A stretch of DNA of 24,114 bases from Gnetum montanum. Its lineage: Eukaryota; Streptophyta; Gnetopsida; Gnetales; Gnetaceae. Shown here piece after piece: positions 1 to 8,929 of this stretch (position 1 is its first letter; every line of letters starts with the position of its first letter). Under the pieces are notes generated by a model. The model saw only the letters and a program-made list of their open reading frames with translations. It was not told the DNA's origin and did no database searches. The DNA is taken from contig MNCI01030970.1 of NCBI GenBank assembly GCA_015680685.1, positions 84,195-108,308 of the forward strand, in the 5' to 3' direction. Position numbers and translations under genes: made by a program.

Positions 1-1453
1 TTCAATCAAATCATACTCTCCATCACCAATAAATCTTGGTTTCTTTATCCATTTATTAAAAAATTGATTTGGAGTGCTTTGCTCTACTTGATTGTCTTTA
101 CCTTTATTCTTATCTCTTCTATTTGGCTCAAAAGCTTTTCTCTTAGTAGATGGATGAGTAATAACATTTGGGGAACTAGAATTAGTTAGTCTTTGTCTTG
201 ATCAGAGACTATATCCATTTTCCTCATTATTATTACATTCTTCATCAAAAGACATATCTTCTTCAGAACTTGATAGAGAAGAAGTATCGCTAGATCCATT
301 GCTAGAAGATTTACTTGCATAATGAACACTATATAGCTCATTATCATATTCAATATTAAGAAAGTTGGACATAATTAGGTCACTTTCATCCTCATCTTCT
401 GCTAACTTAGTTTCTTGATGTTTATGCTTTCTATTTTTCTTTTCTTCCTTGATATTAACTCTTGCCACAACTTTTTCAAGCTTCATTATTTTGTTAAACA
501 TATCTCTTATTAATTGTCCTTTTTTAGATCCTACTCTTTCATGTTCTTGCTCTATCTTAACATGAGATGGACTTGGTAAAGCTTTAAATTGAGCAAAATC
601 TTACATAGGAATCATAACTCTTTCTTATCTTTTTTGAATTGCAATATTTTCTTCAGGATTCAAGTTCAACTATTTTTCTAACTGTATAGCTTCACTAAAG
701 TAGTTATTTATTGTAGTTAAGTTTGGAGTTCTCCTTAACCAAATTGAAATGTTGGGGTTGATAGCCTTAAGATAAGTTTCTTTAAGCATTTCTTCTAATA
801 GTCTATATTTTCTTTGAAAGAGTCCACAAATTTGTTGAAACTTGATGTTAAAATCTCTAATTGACTCTTTAACTCCTTGCTTAGCTTGTATTAGACCATA
901 GTATAGTTGTTGTCGATCTAATTGATTACCAAAATGGGCTAAGAAAATATTCTTCATGCCATCCCAACTTGCAATACTATTATTTGGTAATGTTTGAATA
1001 CCAAATCTGAGCCATATCCTTTAAATTTGATACAAAAAACCTACAAGCTTGATCTTGATGTTGAATATTTTTATGCGCTAAGGCTAACTCGAACATGTGA
1101 ATATATTCTTCAGCTAAATAAGCTTTTCCAGAAATGAAAGGCTCAGTCAAATATTTGTAAAATACCTTAGGAATATCATTGTAATTTTGAAATCCTAATG
1201 GTGTAACTCTTTACCAAGGATTTGCCATCCTATTCCTTTGGATAGTTGAACTCTTAAAATTTCTAGATCTTCTCTTATAAATTGATAAACCAGATATAAT
1301 GGGTGATCTTCTTGATCTTCTAGTTTTCACTCCACTACTTGTTTCCAATTCAAAAACTTTCTTTTGTTCTTCTTCTGATGAAGAATCAGTCTTAGAATCA
1401 AGAATATATTCTAAAACTTTTAAATTTTCCAAATTATCAATCTTCTTGATCAT
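1..1453 (-). pseudogene. Broken gag of Ty3/gypsy element A
   Basis: Degenerate capsid-like gag read on the minus strand and open to the left window edge. The core at 957-670 has the plant retrotransposon gag pattern: a Trp-Tyr motif just upstream, then SWDGMKNIF, FLAHFG, and a Q-rich stretch ending in SIRDFNIKFQQI. Upstream codons (1453-1211) hold a Ser/Glu-rich N-terminus and a basic RRSRRS patch. Downstream (501-1) come a Ser/Asp/Glu-rich acidic stretch and a Lys-rich tail. Breaks: the 957-670 and 501-1 parts share one frame but are cut by stops at 670-672, about 625, about 601 and 202-204 (TGA). A frame change lies near 1005 and another around 1205. No zinc knuckle is seen before the edge. 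The family is plain from the gag core; the Ty3 lineage is not. It follows the PBS at 1650-1663. Confidence 0.72.
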
Positions 1454-1649
1454 GAACTGAAAATAGTATTTAATTTCTTAAGCCTTTATAGTAACAAAGA
1501 ATTGTTGATGTGCTATAAGGCTTATGAACATAGAGGCTAAATTTTTAGCCCTCCTAGCGCCAAAAGAACTATTGGCAACCATTTAGGATGTAATTGCCAA
1601 TGAGTGTCCTCGAATAGGATTTAGGTGCTTGCTAGTCTCTGGCAACACC

Positions 1650-1663
1650 AAGGCCCAGATACC
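1650..1663 (-). other. Primer binding site of element A (initiator Met tRNA type)
   Basis: The minus strand reads AGGTATCTGGGCCT, close to the TGGTATCAGAGCC-type site complementary to the 3' end of plant initiator Met tRNA; about ten of thirteen positions agree. It lies about 200 bp upstream of the gag start and 22 bp from a possible LTR end at 1686. A slightly larger gap than usual leaves the exact LTR edge uncertain. Confidence 0.5.
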
Positions 1664-2767
1664 TTCAAATAGACTTAGTAGTTAATGTGAGTATGTGTGT
1701 GTGCTGTTGCGGTGTGCTATTGGGAAAAATGAAAATATTGGATTGTGTGTAAAACTATAAATGACTTATCTTAACGAGATTTAGCCAACTTTGCAAAGTA
1801 CTATGAGTTGTTGAGAGTTCTTATTCTATTCAATTGTCTAGTCTATGTGGTCCTTATAATACCTACTTGTAACAAATAAAGTTTTGCAAAAACATTTGAG
1901 CACAACTCTGCGAATCTACTTCTAAGTTTCCCTAGAGAAAGAGATAGTTCCACAAGAAAACTAGAAATAGAGTGAGATTTAATGGAAATAGAAAGAAGAG
2001 AAAAAGAAAGCATATTTGTGTAAATATCTCAAATTTTTAAATAAGGTTAAATGATACGAGTAAAAACTTCGCAGTAAAGCTATCCCAAATTCAATAACTA
2101 TGAATTGTTGAAACTTAAAAAGCTGAAATAAGCAATTTCTTCAAGATAATCCTACTATGCTACCCAAAAAATTATTGTGTACACTATCACATACTAGACT
2201 CTATTTTGGCTAGATAATGGATGTCAACAGTTGCATTCAATAGAACCTTCAAAAGACTTGACAGTTTATGATTGAAATACTGTGAAGATTCACTTTAAAG
2301 ATAAAAGAAGCTATTCTGGTCCTATCAAAATACCAAAGATTTTCTGAACCCTCTTAACTATTGAATCATTCAACGGCTTGACTACATGTAGAGGCTCTCT
2401 TACAACAATCTCAATAGTAGTTCTTATACATTGCACAATAATAAAATTCATTACTAAAATGCTCTTAAGGCTTTCAAACACAAGCTCTTCTATGGAAAAA
2501 TTTTAATAGAAATTTTCTATCATGCAACAAAAATAATAAAAGCAATCTAAAAATCTCAAAATTACTTGCCAAATAGTATACTATCTAACTACTAGCTAAA
2601 CAATTTAAAAAAAATTAAAAAAAAAACATAACTCATAGGACTATGACAAAGAGGCTGAAATGTTGTCTTTAACAAGTCATCTTACAAGCAATCTTTCACA
2701 ATGTCTTCTTTTCAATCCTCCTCCAAGAACCAGAGTGAGACCCCCTTTCCTTCCTATCCTTGAAGCC

Positions 2768-2775
2768 TTTTTATA
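2768..2775 (-). promoter_or_regulatory. TATA box of element A LTR
   Basis: The minus strand reads CCCTATAAAAAGGC, a strong plant TATA context. Transcription would start near 2740 and run toward the PBS at 1650-1663. Confidence 0.55.
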
Positions 2776-2833
2776 GGGTCTCATAGGTAGTTAGATATTA
2801 TAAAATATCTTGGGTAACTTCTCTCCCAAGTAA

Positions 2834-3020
2834 GGAAGTTATAACTTACCCAAAAAGTTAGAAGATATTACTTGCCCAACAAGTTAGGAAGTTATAACTT
2901 ATACATGAAGTTAGGAGAAAATTATGCTAACATTGGCATACATCTTTTTGGTAATTTAAAATGAGCTAAAATTATCATGGAATTTTACTTGTAACTATCT
3001 ATGGAAGTTATAACTTCCAT
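2834..3020. repeat. Three copies of a GGAAGTTATAACTTCC-like palindrome
   Basis: Copies lie at 2834-2850 and 2887-2901 and, as a perfect 20-bp palindrome (ATGGAAGTTATAACTTCCAT), at 3001-3020. Half-sites (AAGTTAG, ATTACTTGCC) fill the gaps. All lie 60-250 bp upstream of the minus-strand TATA box, where LTR enhancers usually sit. No known factor is assigned. Confidence 0.6.
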
Positions 3021-3246
3021 AGGAATAAAAGGGATACTAACCAAATGTCCCCTTTATATAGGACATTACATAAATATCCCAAAAATTTCTTTTCTCTTTT
3101 TCAATGCAATGTTTTCAAAGTATATTTAACAATATGCATGTCTTAATTAATTAATTTTAATTTTAATTAATTTTTTTGTGACGTGGCTGTGGCTTTGATT
3201 TGTGACGTTACCGCCACAGCAGGTTCTGTTATTTTTTGAATTACAG

Positions 3247-3928
3247 CTACTACCGTTGGCCGGAGGAGCTCAAAGTTAACATGGAGGCCAGCCTCTACTT
3301 CACGGCCAAATCGCAACCAATCATGGCTGACTACTTGGAATTCCAGTGATCCCTTGTCTTGTGCTATGGTCTGGGCAAAGAAACTGACATCAACAAATTC
3401 ATCTTTTCCAAAGACGACCATGTCAACACCACTGTGGATGAAGAATTCAAGGAAGCCTTCATGGTGGTTCTGGATGATCTCTTGGCCAAAACCGGTGTGA
3501 AACTAATGCAAATTTCCATCCTCACCACCAACATAAGCACGTTCAATCCGGTTCCATCGTTAGTAGTGTCACTCATAAACTACTATAAAATGCAGGAGAA
3601 CATTAAGTCCTTCAATCTTTCCGGCATGGGCTATGCCTCCAACTTAATTGGCATATCCATGGCCAGGGATCTATTGTCACTAAATCCCAAATCCTATGCC
3701 CTCATCATAGGAATTGAAACAACCACTGTGAACTGTAACTACGTCGAACGTGACACCACCATGATGCTCACCAACTACCTCTTCTATTTGGGGGACAACG
3801 TCCTTCTACTCCTCGAGACTCCAAAGGGTAGCATTCCTGACATCTGGAACAATGTCGTATCCATTTTTGCTAATGATACCATCGAAATAGTAGGCATCAG
3901 CAGTGGCTTTGGCTCTAGCTTGATCTAG
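3247..3928 (+). pseudogene. 3-ketoacyl-CoA synthase pseudogene fragment
   Basis: Fragment of a plant 3-ketoacyl-CoA synthase (KCS/FAE1-CUT1 family), the condensing enzyme of the ER very-long-chain fatty acid elongase. The reading frame runs from PEELKV through LEFQ, GLGKET, VLDDLLAKTGV, FNPVPSL, IKSFNLSGMG and ARDLL, all in the family's order, and ends at TAG 3926-3928. The active-site motif GMGC reads GMGY, so the catalytic Cys is Tyr. An in-frame TGA sits at 3347-3349. The N-terminal membrane part and the C-terminal His/Asn motifs are absent; the last 45 or so residues no longer look like KCS. A polypyrimidine run ending in TTACAG (to 3246) precedes the homology and could be an old splice acceptor. 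No working enzyme is possible. The minus-strand ORFs here are shadows. Confidence 0.8.
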
Positions 3929-4323
3929 CCATAGGAGGTCACGTGTGGGATATTTGGAACATTCTACGTAGTGCTCTTACTTACCACCATCTGTCACCAA
4001 ATGTCGTATGTACCACAAATCACTGGTGTGGTTGTTGCGGTTGACACAGATCTTCTAGGGATGTCGATAATGAGGCCGTGACAATGGTGCATCCCACAGT
4101 AGAGCAGCTGCAGTGAACCGATAATAGATTCGGGAGTAATCAAGTCATACGTCTTGTATTTTGTCATGGCTGCGGGATCGATCTTGGAGCTACTTGAATT
4201 CGATGACCTGGAAATCGGATTTGGATCTAGATCCAGCATCCTTCTCCTTCAGAACCAAGCCCATGATAGGAAAAACACTTGATCATGATGCCTTCTTGGT
4301 TGGGGAGGCACATGGTGGGAAGA
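3929..4323. other. No gene recognised (3' of KCS relic)
   Basis: Higher GC than the surrounding retroelements. A minus-strand ORF of about 80 codons (4239-3994), rich in Ser and Thr, has no family resemblance I can name. The segment may be decayed intron or exon sequence of the neighbouring host relics. Confidence 0.4.
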
Positions 4324-4467
4324 TTATCTAGTTGTAAGATGTTGGCCCTTTGCGTAGGCATGCATGTAGCTGCCCGAAAGATAGAATCCCTATGAGATCT
4401 CGATGCTGCAGTAACACTAGACTAGGAATAACAGCAATAGCAAGCCCTTCTTTGTTGCCATTTCCAT
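4324..4467 (-). pseudogene. Possible TM9/EMP70 first-exon relic
   Basis: From an ATG at 4467 the minus strand gives a short basic start, a Leu-rich run (GLLLLLFLV) like a signal peptide and, after two in-frame TAGs, GFYLSGSYMHAYAKGQ. The last motif resembles the conserved start of the mature lumenal domain of plant transmembrane nine (TM9SF/EMP70) proteins, Golgi/endosome membrane proteins. The frame stops at 4324-4326 and no later EMP70 domain follows. The upstream 4468-4640 stretch (minus) is purine- and AAG-rich like a 5' UTR. The motif match is short, so this is a tentative call; it could be chance similarity in decayed DNA. Confidence 0.33.
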
Positions 4468-4773
4468 CAAAATTGAAATGAAAACATGGCACTGCAGCAC
4501 GAATCTGGATCGAACACAGAGCGATTCAACACATAAACATCATTTTTGTTTCTGATTTTGAGCAAAGAAAATCCTTGTTTCTGCTCTGCTCCTCCTGAGC
4601 TTTTCTTTGCTTTGCTTCACTTTGCTTTGCACGATTGTTTTCATCTAGCGGCGGTTGTGTATTGTGGATCTCGCATTCCTCCTTGAGAGATCCTTCCCTT
4701 TGAAAACAGAAGCAGGAGCAACAACACTGGATTCGTGCCCAAAAACATCAACTTCGATAAAATTCTCTCACAG

Positions 4774-5028
4774 TCAAAAGAGATAGAAGAATTCAATTTG
4801 TTTGGCCAGACCACCAATGTCTCTCTGGTTTATTTGTTGTCTATTTCCTTTAACAACTTCCTGATCCAACATATTTCTTAAGCTTTTACATTCTTTGATG
4901 AGTTTGTATTTCTTTTGAAATTCTTTTTCTTGCCTACTTTCAAAATTTTTTAAGACAGGACGCAGATATCTTGAACAAATATCGGCAGCCTGAAACACTA
5001 TTTTTTGCCACCTTAGCAGTAATTGAGT
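4774..5028 (-). CDS. Unidentified helical ORF fragment
   Basis: An open frame of 84 codons bounded by stops; no ATG begins it (the usual bacterial-style start here would be GTG at 4998). Residues are rich in Lys, Glu, Gln and Arg, predicting mainly helix or coiled coil (for example EKEFQKKYKLIKECKSLRN), preceded by LLLRWQKIVFQAADIC. More minus-strand coding-like text in other frames (5050-5330, Lys/Met-rich) suggests a longer broken gene. I do not recognise the family. It may be an exon relic of a host gene or the extreme 3' part of element B. The plus-strand ORFs at 4971-5382 look like shadows. Confidence 0.25.
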   Translation of the reverse strand, partial: TQLLLRWQKIVFQAADICSRYLRPVLKNFESRQEKEFQKKYKLIKECKSLRNMLDQEVVKGNRQQINQRDIGGLAKQIEFFYLF

Positions 5029-5378
5029 TTACAAGTTTACATCAAACAAAATTTCTATTTTTACTTCAATTTATTGTACTTTCTCATTCGCATCTTCAAT
5101 GCAATTTTCATCTCTTTTTCTTTAAAGGTTGTGATTGCCTCCTTTGGATTTTGAAAATCTAGTTTTCTTTCTTTACTCTATGAAATTTGAATTCTTCAAA
5201 TGTCTTTTTCACAGTATCACATAACATTATTGTGTTCTAAAAATCTAAGTCATAAACTATCCATAGTTAAAAGAAATAAATGTCATGAAAGATTTTTGGA
5301 CTTTCTAGAAAACTCTTCATCTTGTTATGATATTCCAATGGTACCACCCTACACTCTAATACAATTGTGTTATTTCTC

Positions 5379-6400
5379 TTAAGAAGTTTGAAAAGAGATT
5401 TTTTTTCTTGTAGATTTTATCATGCCAACCTGTTCCATGAAATGGCCAAAATGTGCCAACAATTTGAAATTTAGTTTGTTGTGGCACATGTATGGGATTC
5501 TAGTAGAGAACCTTATCTCTTTGTTGATATTTAACTTTCTTGACCTATTGTTTAATAAAAGCCTTGTGCAATTCATTAGATGACAGGGTGACTAGTTTAT
5601 TCTCATCTAGAAAACTAAGGTTCATTAACCATTCTTTTTGTGCTAGATCAAGGTCAAGGTTGAGATCATATGTCGTGGATAGTATACAAAGTTTTGCTTG
5701 AATAGGGAGTGTTGGAAGTTTATCGTACACTAACTCATAGGAAGAGTATCCTATAGGGAGTTTCCATGTGGAGTGGTATGCCCAAAGAGCATCATTTAGT
5801 TTGGTGCTCTAATCTCTCCTATATTTGCTAATATTTTTTGTCAATATCTTTGTAATCTCCCTATTGGTGACCTTAGCTTGACCATTTTCTTAAGGGTGTT
5901 ATGGTATAGTTAGTTTGTGCTCAACTCCTAAGTGTTGCATTAATTTTCAAAAGTCACACCTGTGAAGTGTGTACCATTGTCTGAAATAAGTGCACGTGGC
6001 ACACCAAACCTATTTACGACTTGTTGTTGAACAAATCGTGTAGCTGTAGATGAGGTATAATCCTTAATGGCAGCTACTTCTACCCATTTTCTGAAGTAGT
6101 CAATGACAAAAATGATGTAGGATTTTCCATTGGACATTTGTGTAATAGGCCCCATAACATCAATTCCCCAAATATTGAAGAGTTCTTAAGGTTGAATCCA
6201 TTGTTGTGGACCCTCCATTCTAGTAGTTATTCCCCCATGACATTGAAATTGCTCACAAGATTGGATGAAATGATGGACATCCTAGAACAATGTAGGCCAA
6301 TAATATCCTACAAGAAAGATTTTAATGACTATTCATCTCCAAGTGTAATGACCCCCACAAGGATTCTCATGAGTGTCTTGGAGAACTTGTAATTGATCCA
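5379..6400 (-). pseudogene. Integrase of element B
   Basis: In minus-strand order: traces of the H2C2 zinc region with the YYWPTLF-like text near 6310; the catalytic core starting MGPITQMSNGKSYIIFVIDYF (6155 on), whose Asp lies in VIDYF; RFGVPRALISDNGTHF with the second Asp; then ENGQAKVTNRE near 5880. In the family the last motif normally reads QAE, and that Glu is the third member of the D,D-35-E triad. Here it is Lys (AAG at 5872-5874), so the triad is broken. A C-terminal part (5730-5379) has LNLDLDLAQKEW and a QQRDKV-like box but changes frame near 5555. Stops split the core near 5890 and 5935. Confidence 0.8.
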
Positions 6401-6599
6401 CCTTGGAAACACACCATCGAACCAAGCGATCGAGACATACTTTATAAAGTTGCCAATTAATCTCCATAAAATACTTAGCTTGGTGAAGAAACTGTTGTAT
6501 CTTTTTAATGTCTAACCCTTATGGTGTTTGTTGTGTAAGGAGATAGGTGAGAATACTACTCTATACGAGTTTATCTCTATGGTCAATTGATTAGTTACT

Positions 6600-7120
6600 A
6601 CACCTGTAAAGAGAAGTTCATCAAAGAAATGATTAGAGAGTGGATATTCATCCTCTTTGTTTTCCTATCGCAACTGAGATAAATGATTAGCAACTATGTT
6701 CTTGGTGCCTTTACGATCAATCATTGTAAGATTGAACTCTTGTAAGATTATGAGTCATCATATGATGCAAGGGCTCACTATTGGTTTATTCATTAGAAAC
6801 CTTATTGCACTATGATCCATGTGCACAAATACCTTATAGCCCAAGACATAGTGCCTAATTTTTTCTAGTACAAACACTACAACCATTAATTCTTTCTCTG
6901 TTGTGGTGTAGTTAAGTTGTGCACCAGCAATACTCCTACTTGCATAGTGGATGTAATAAGTATGTTTTTTGTCATCTAATTGTGTAAGTATAGCTCCTAA
7001 AGCATAGTTGGACACATCAATCATTATGTGGAATGGTCTAGACTAGTTAGGAGCTTGTAGAATGGGTGTTTCTATGAGCTTCTATTTTTAAGTTTGGAAA
7101 GCTAGTTCGCATTCCCTGGT
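6600..7120 (-). pseudogene. RNase H of element B
   Basis: The open part at 7024-6758 reads DVSNYALGAILTQ, IHYASRSIAGAQLNYTTTEK, ELMVVVFVLEKIRHYVLGYK and MDHSAIRFLMNKPIVSP, the RNase H domain that follows RT in Ty3/gypsy pol. The expected first Asp (DAS/DVS), Glu (KEL) and Asp (MDHS) are present. The terminal motif reads VANHLSQL where the family has ADHLS, so the last acidic residue is Asn. Past 6758 the frame continues only with interruptions. It joins the RT relic upstream and the integrase H2C2 region downstream. Confidence 0.8.
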
Positions 7121-7129
7121 CCATTCAAA

Positions 7130-8020
7130 AGGTACGTCCTTTTTCGTTAGTTCAACCAATGGTTTTGCAACCTTTGAAAAGTTCTCAATAAACCATCAGT
7201 AGTAGCCAGTGTGTTCAAGGAATGACCAAATATCTTTTATAGTTTCAGGTTGCCGAGTGATTCCTTGGATGCTTTTAATCTTTTCGGGATCTACATCTAT
7301 CCCTATTTGCGAAATCTTATGTCCTAATATAACACCTTCTTGGATCATTAAATGGATTTTTTTCTAGTTGAGCCTTAAGTGAGTTTCTACACACCACTTT
7401 ATTACTTACTCTAACTAGTCCAAGGCTTGATCAAAGTTCACTCTGTAAGTGGAGAAGTCATCCATGAAGACTTCTATACCATTTCTTATCTATTTCTAGA
7501 ATATGCTTAGAACTAATCGTTGAAACATTGCAAGGGCATTGCACAAGCCAAACAACATCTGTTTTTATGCAAATGTTCCCCAAGGACTGGTGAACATAGT
7601 CTTAGCTTGGTCTTCTGGGGCTATTTGTATTTGGTTGTACCCACTGTACCCATCTAGAAAATTATAGTAATGATGCCATGCAGTGATGTCTAAGACTTGG
7701 TTGATGAATGGCAACAAAAAGTAGCCTAAAATCTATGGACACCCTCCATTTACCTTCCTTTTTGGACATAATAACTAAGGGACTAACCCATTCACTATCA
7801 GCAATGGGGTATATGAACCTAGCTTTTAAAAGCTGTTTGATTTCTTCCTTAACAACTTGCTTAAGCTTTGCCTTAATACACTTCTGCGATTATCTTCGAG
7901 GCTTCATGGAGGGGTTGGTGTAAATTCTATATTGGCATATCCTAGGATCTATTCCTGTTAATTTAGGATATGACCAAGCAAAGGTTTTCGACCATTTATT
8001 TATTACTTTTAGCAGTCTCT
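7130..8020 (-). pseudogene. Reverse transcriptase of element B
   Basis: Minus-strand pieces in several frames give the Ty3/gypsy RT fingers and palm: EEIKQLLKARFIYPIADSEW, VSPLVIMSKKEGKWRVSIDF (7860-7740), NFLDGYSGYNQIQIAPEDQA (about 7650-7600), FGLCNALAMFQR, and the catalytic box FMDD at 7457-7468 (VFMDDFS). FMDD instead of YMDD/YVDD is usual in the Athila branch. The lead-in (8200-7923) has the LKPLPTDMEYTFL and WSKTFAWSYPKLTGIDP motifs that join protease to RT. Several frame changes occur between 7740 and 7150. The plus-strand ORF at 7708-7923 is a shadow. Confidence 0.8.
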
Positions 8021-8918
8021 CCTGTTGTTGAGGAGCAATCTTAGCATTAATAATTACTGATTTTCCATTCTTGAGAAATGTGTATTCCATATCAGTGGGT
8101 AATGGTTTTAACTCAAGGGGCTCTTTCTTAAACTTATCAAGGATTTCCAGCTTCCCCCAATTGATATTTTCAATGTCAAGACTTGGAAGTTGGAAATGGA
8201 CTTGCTCTAATGTGTCTATGCTTACGATGTAAATGCAAGTAAAATCCTCAGTTGGTTCCATGCATATATTTGAACTACTCTCTTGATTAGCTGTTAGCCA
8301 CTGGGTGTGTTCTTGTCTTGTGGCTACTACATATAAGCATCTTTGTATATTAGTCACTTGTGCACATTGATTACATGAAGGCAATGTTAAATGTTGTACA
8401 AACCATGACTTCTGCATGCAATTACACCTTGTTTCACTGTATGCAATGCATGGAACTTTCTTCTTCTTGATCTTTCCAAACGTATTTTCCTTTGATATTT
8501 CTAGGGAAAGATTGTAGATTCCTAGGCAAGCATCAACTATGCTTAGGCATGATCTTCCCATTATGATTGGGAAGTCCCCCTTACCATTGTTCACTTGAAT
8601 CACTAGGAAGTTAGCTAGATACAACCATCCACAAACAGTGGTGACAATGTTCTCCACTAGTCCTAATGGGACAATGATGGACTAGTCGACTAACTCTAAA
8701 CGAATGTTACTATTTTTTAATGGAGGAAGGTTCTAGGCTTTGTACATTTCTTGAGAGATTAAGTTGACATCGGAATTTGAATCTAAAAGAGCTTTGCATG
8801 GTTCATTCCTAGTGATCTGTAGATATATAAGAGGACTCCCAGGATTAGAGAATCTCCTAGGAAGATGCCCAAATTTTATCCAATCAGTGATAACATGAAT
8901 TAACATGACCATATGCAT
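7890..8918 (-). pseudogene. Protease and protease-RT linker of element B
   Basis: One minus-strand frame, cut by TAGs, runs from the retropepsin site through the linker into RT. The active-site region reads ALLDSNSDVNLISQEMY; the family has Asp-Ser/Thr-Gly, so the Gly is replaced by Asn. Downstream are VTTVCGWLYLANFLVIQVNN and PIIMGRSCLSIVDACLGIYN, the flap and C-terminal retropepsin strands. Stops: one TAG after MYKA (8733-8735) and one at 8682-8684 (LVD*SI). The second occurs at the same codon in element D. A Cys-containing linker (CNQCAQVTNIQRC) and the pre-RT motif follow until the stop at 7890. Confidence 0.8.
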
Positions 8919-8929
8919 TGAATGTGGCC

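Larger units (their letters stand above)
1686..3150 (-). repeat. Probable 5' LTR of element A
   Basis: Non-coding AT-rich stretch immediately upstream (minus strand) of the PBS and gag of element A. It contains a convincing TATA box at 2768-2775 and repeated palindromes upstream of it (2834-3020), as expected of a U3 promoter region. Reading on the minus strand, it would end in CA at 1686-1687. The other end is not resolved and is placed near the AT-rich run at 3140-3175. No second LTR copy falls inside the window, so the edges rest on position and promoter content, not on a repeat comparison. If correct, the part after the transcription start is unusually long (about 1 kb), and no minus-strand AATAAA was noticed in it. 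Confidence 0.45.

Noticed and set aside
3140-3175. TTAATTAATTAATTTTAATT run as a microsatellite or attachment site
   Set aside because: Low-complexity AT sequence with no second copy; used only as a rough edge for element A.
3167-3576. Minus-strand ORFs 3167-3421 and 3364-3576
   Set aside because: Antisense to the KCS relic, whose plus-strand frame matches the family.
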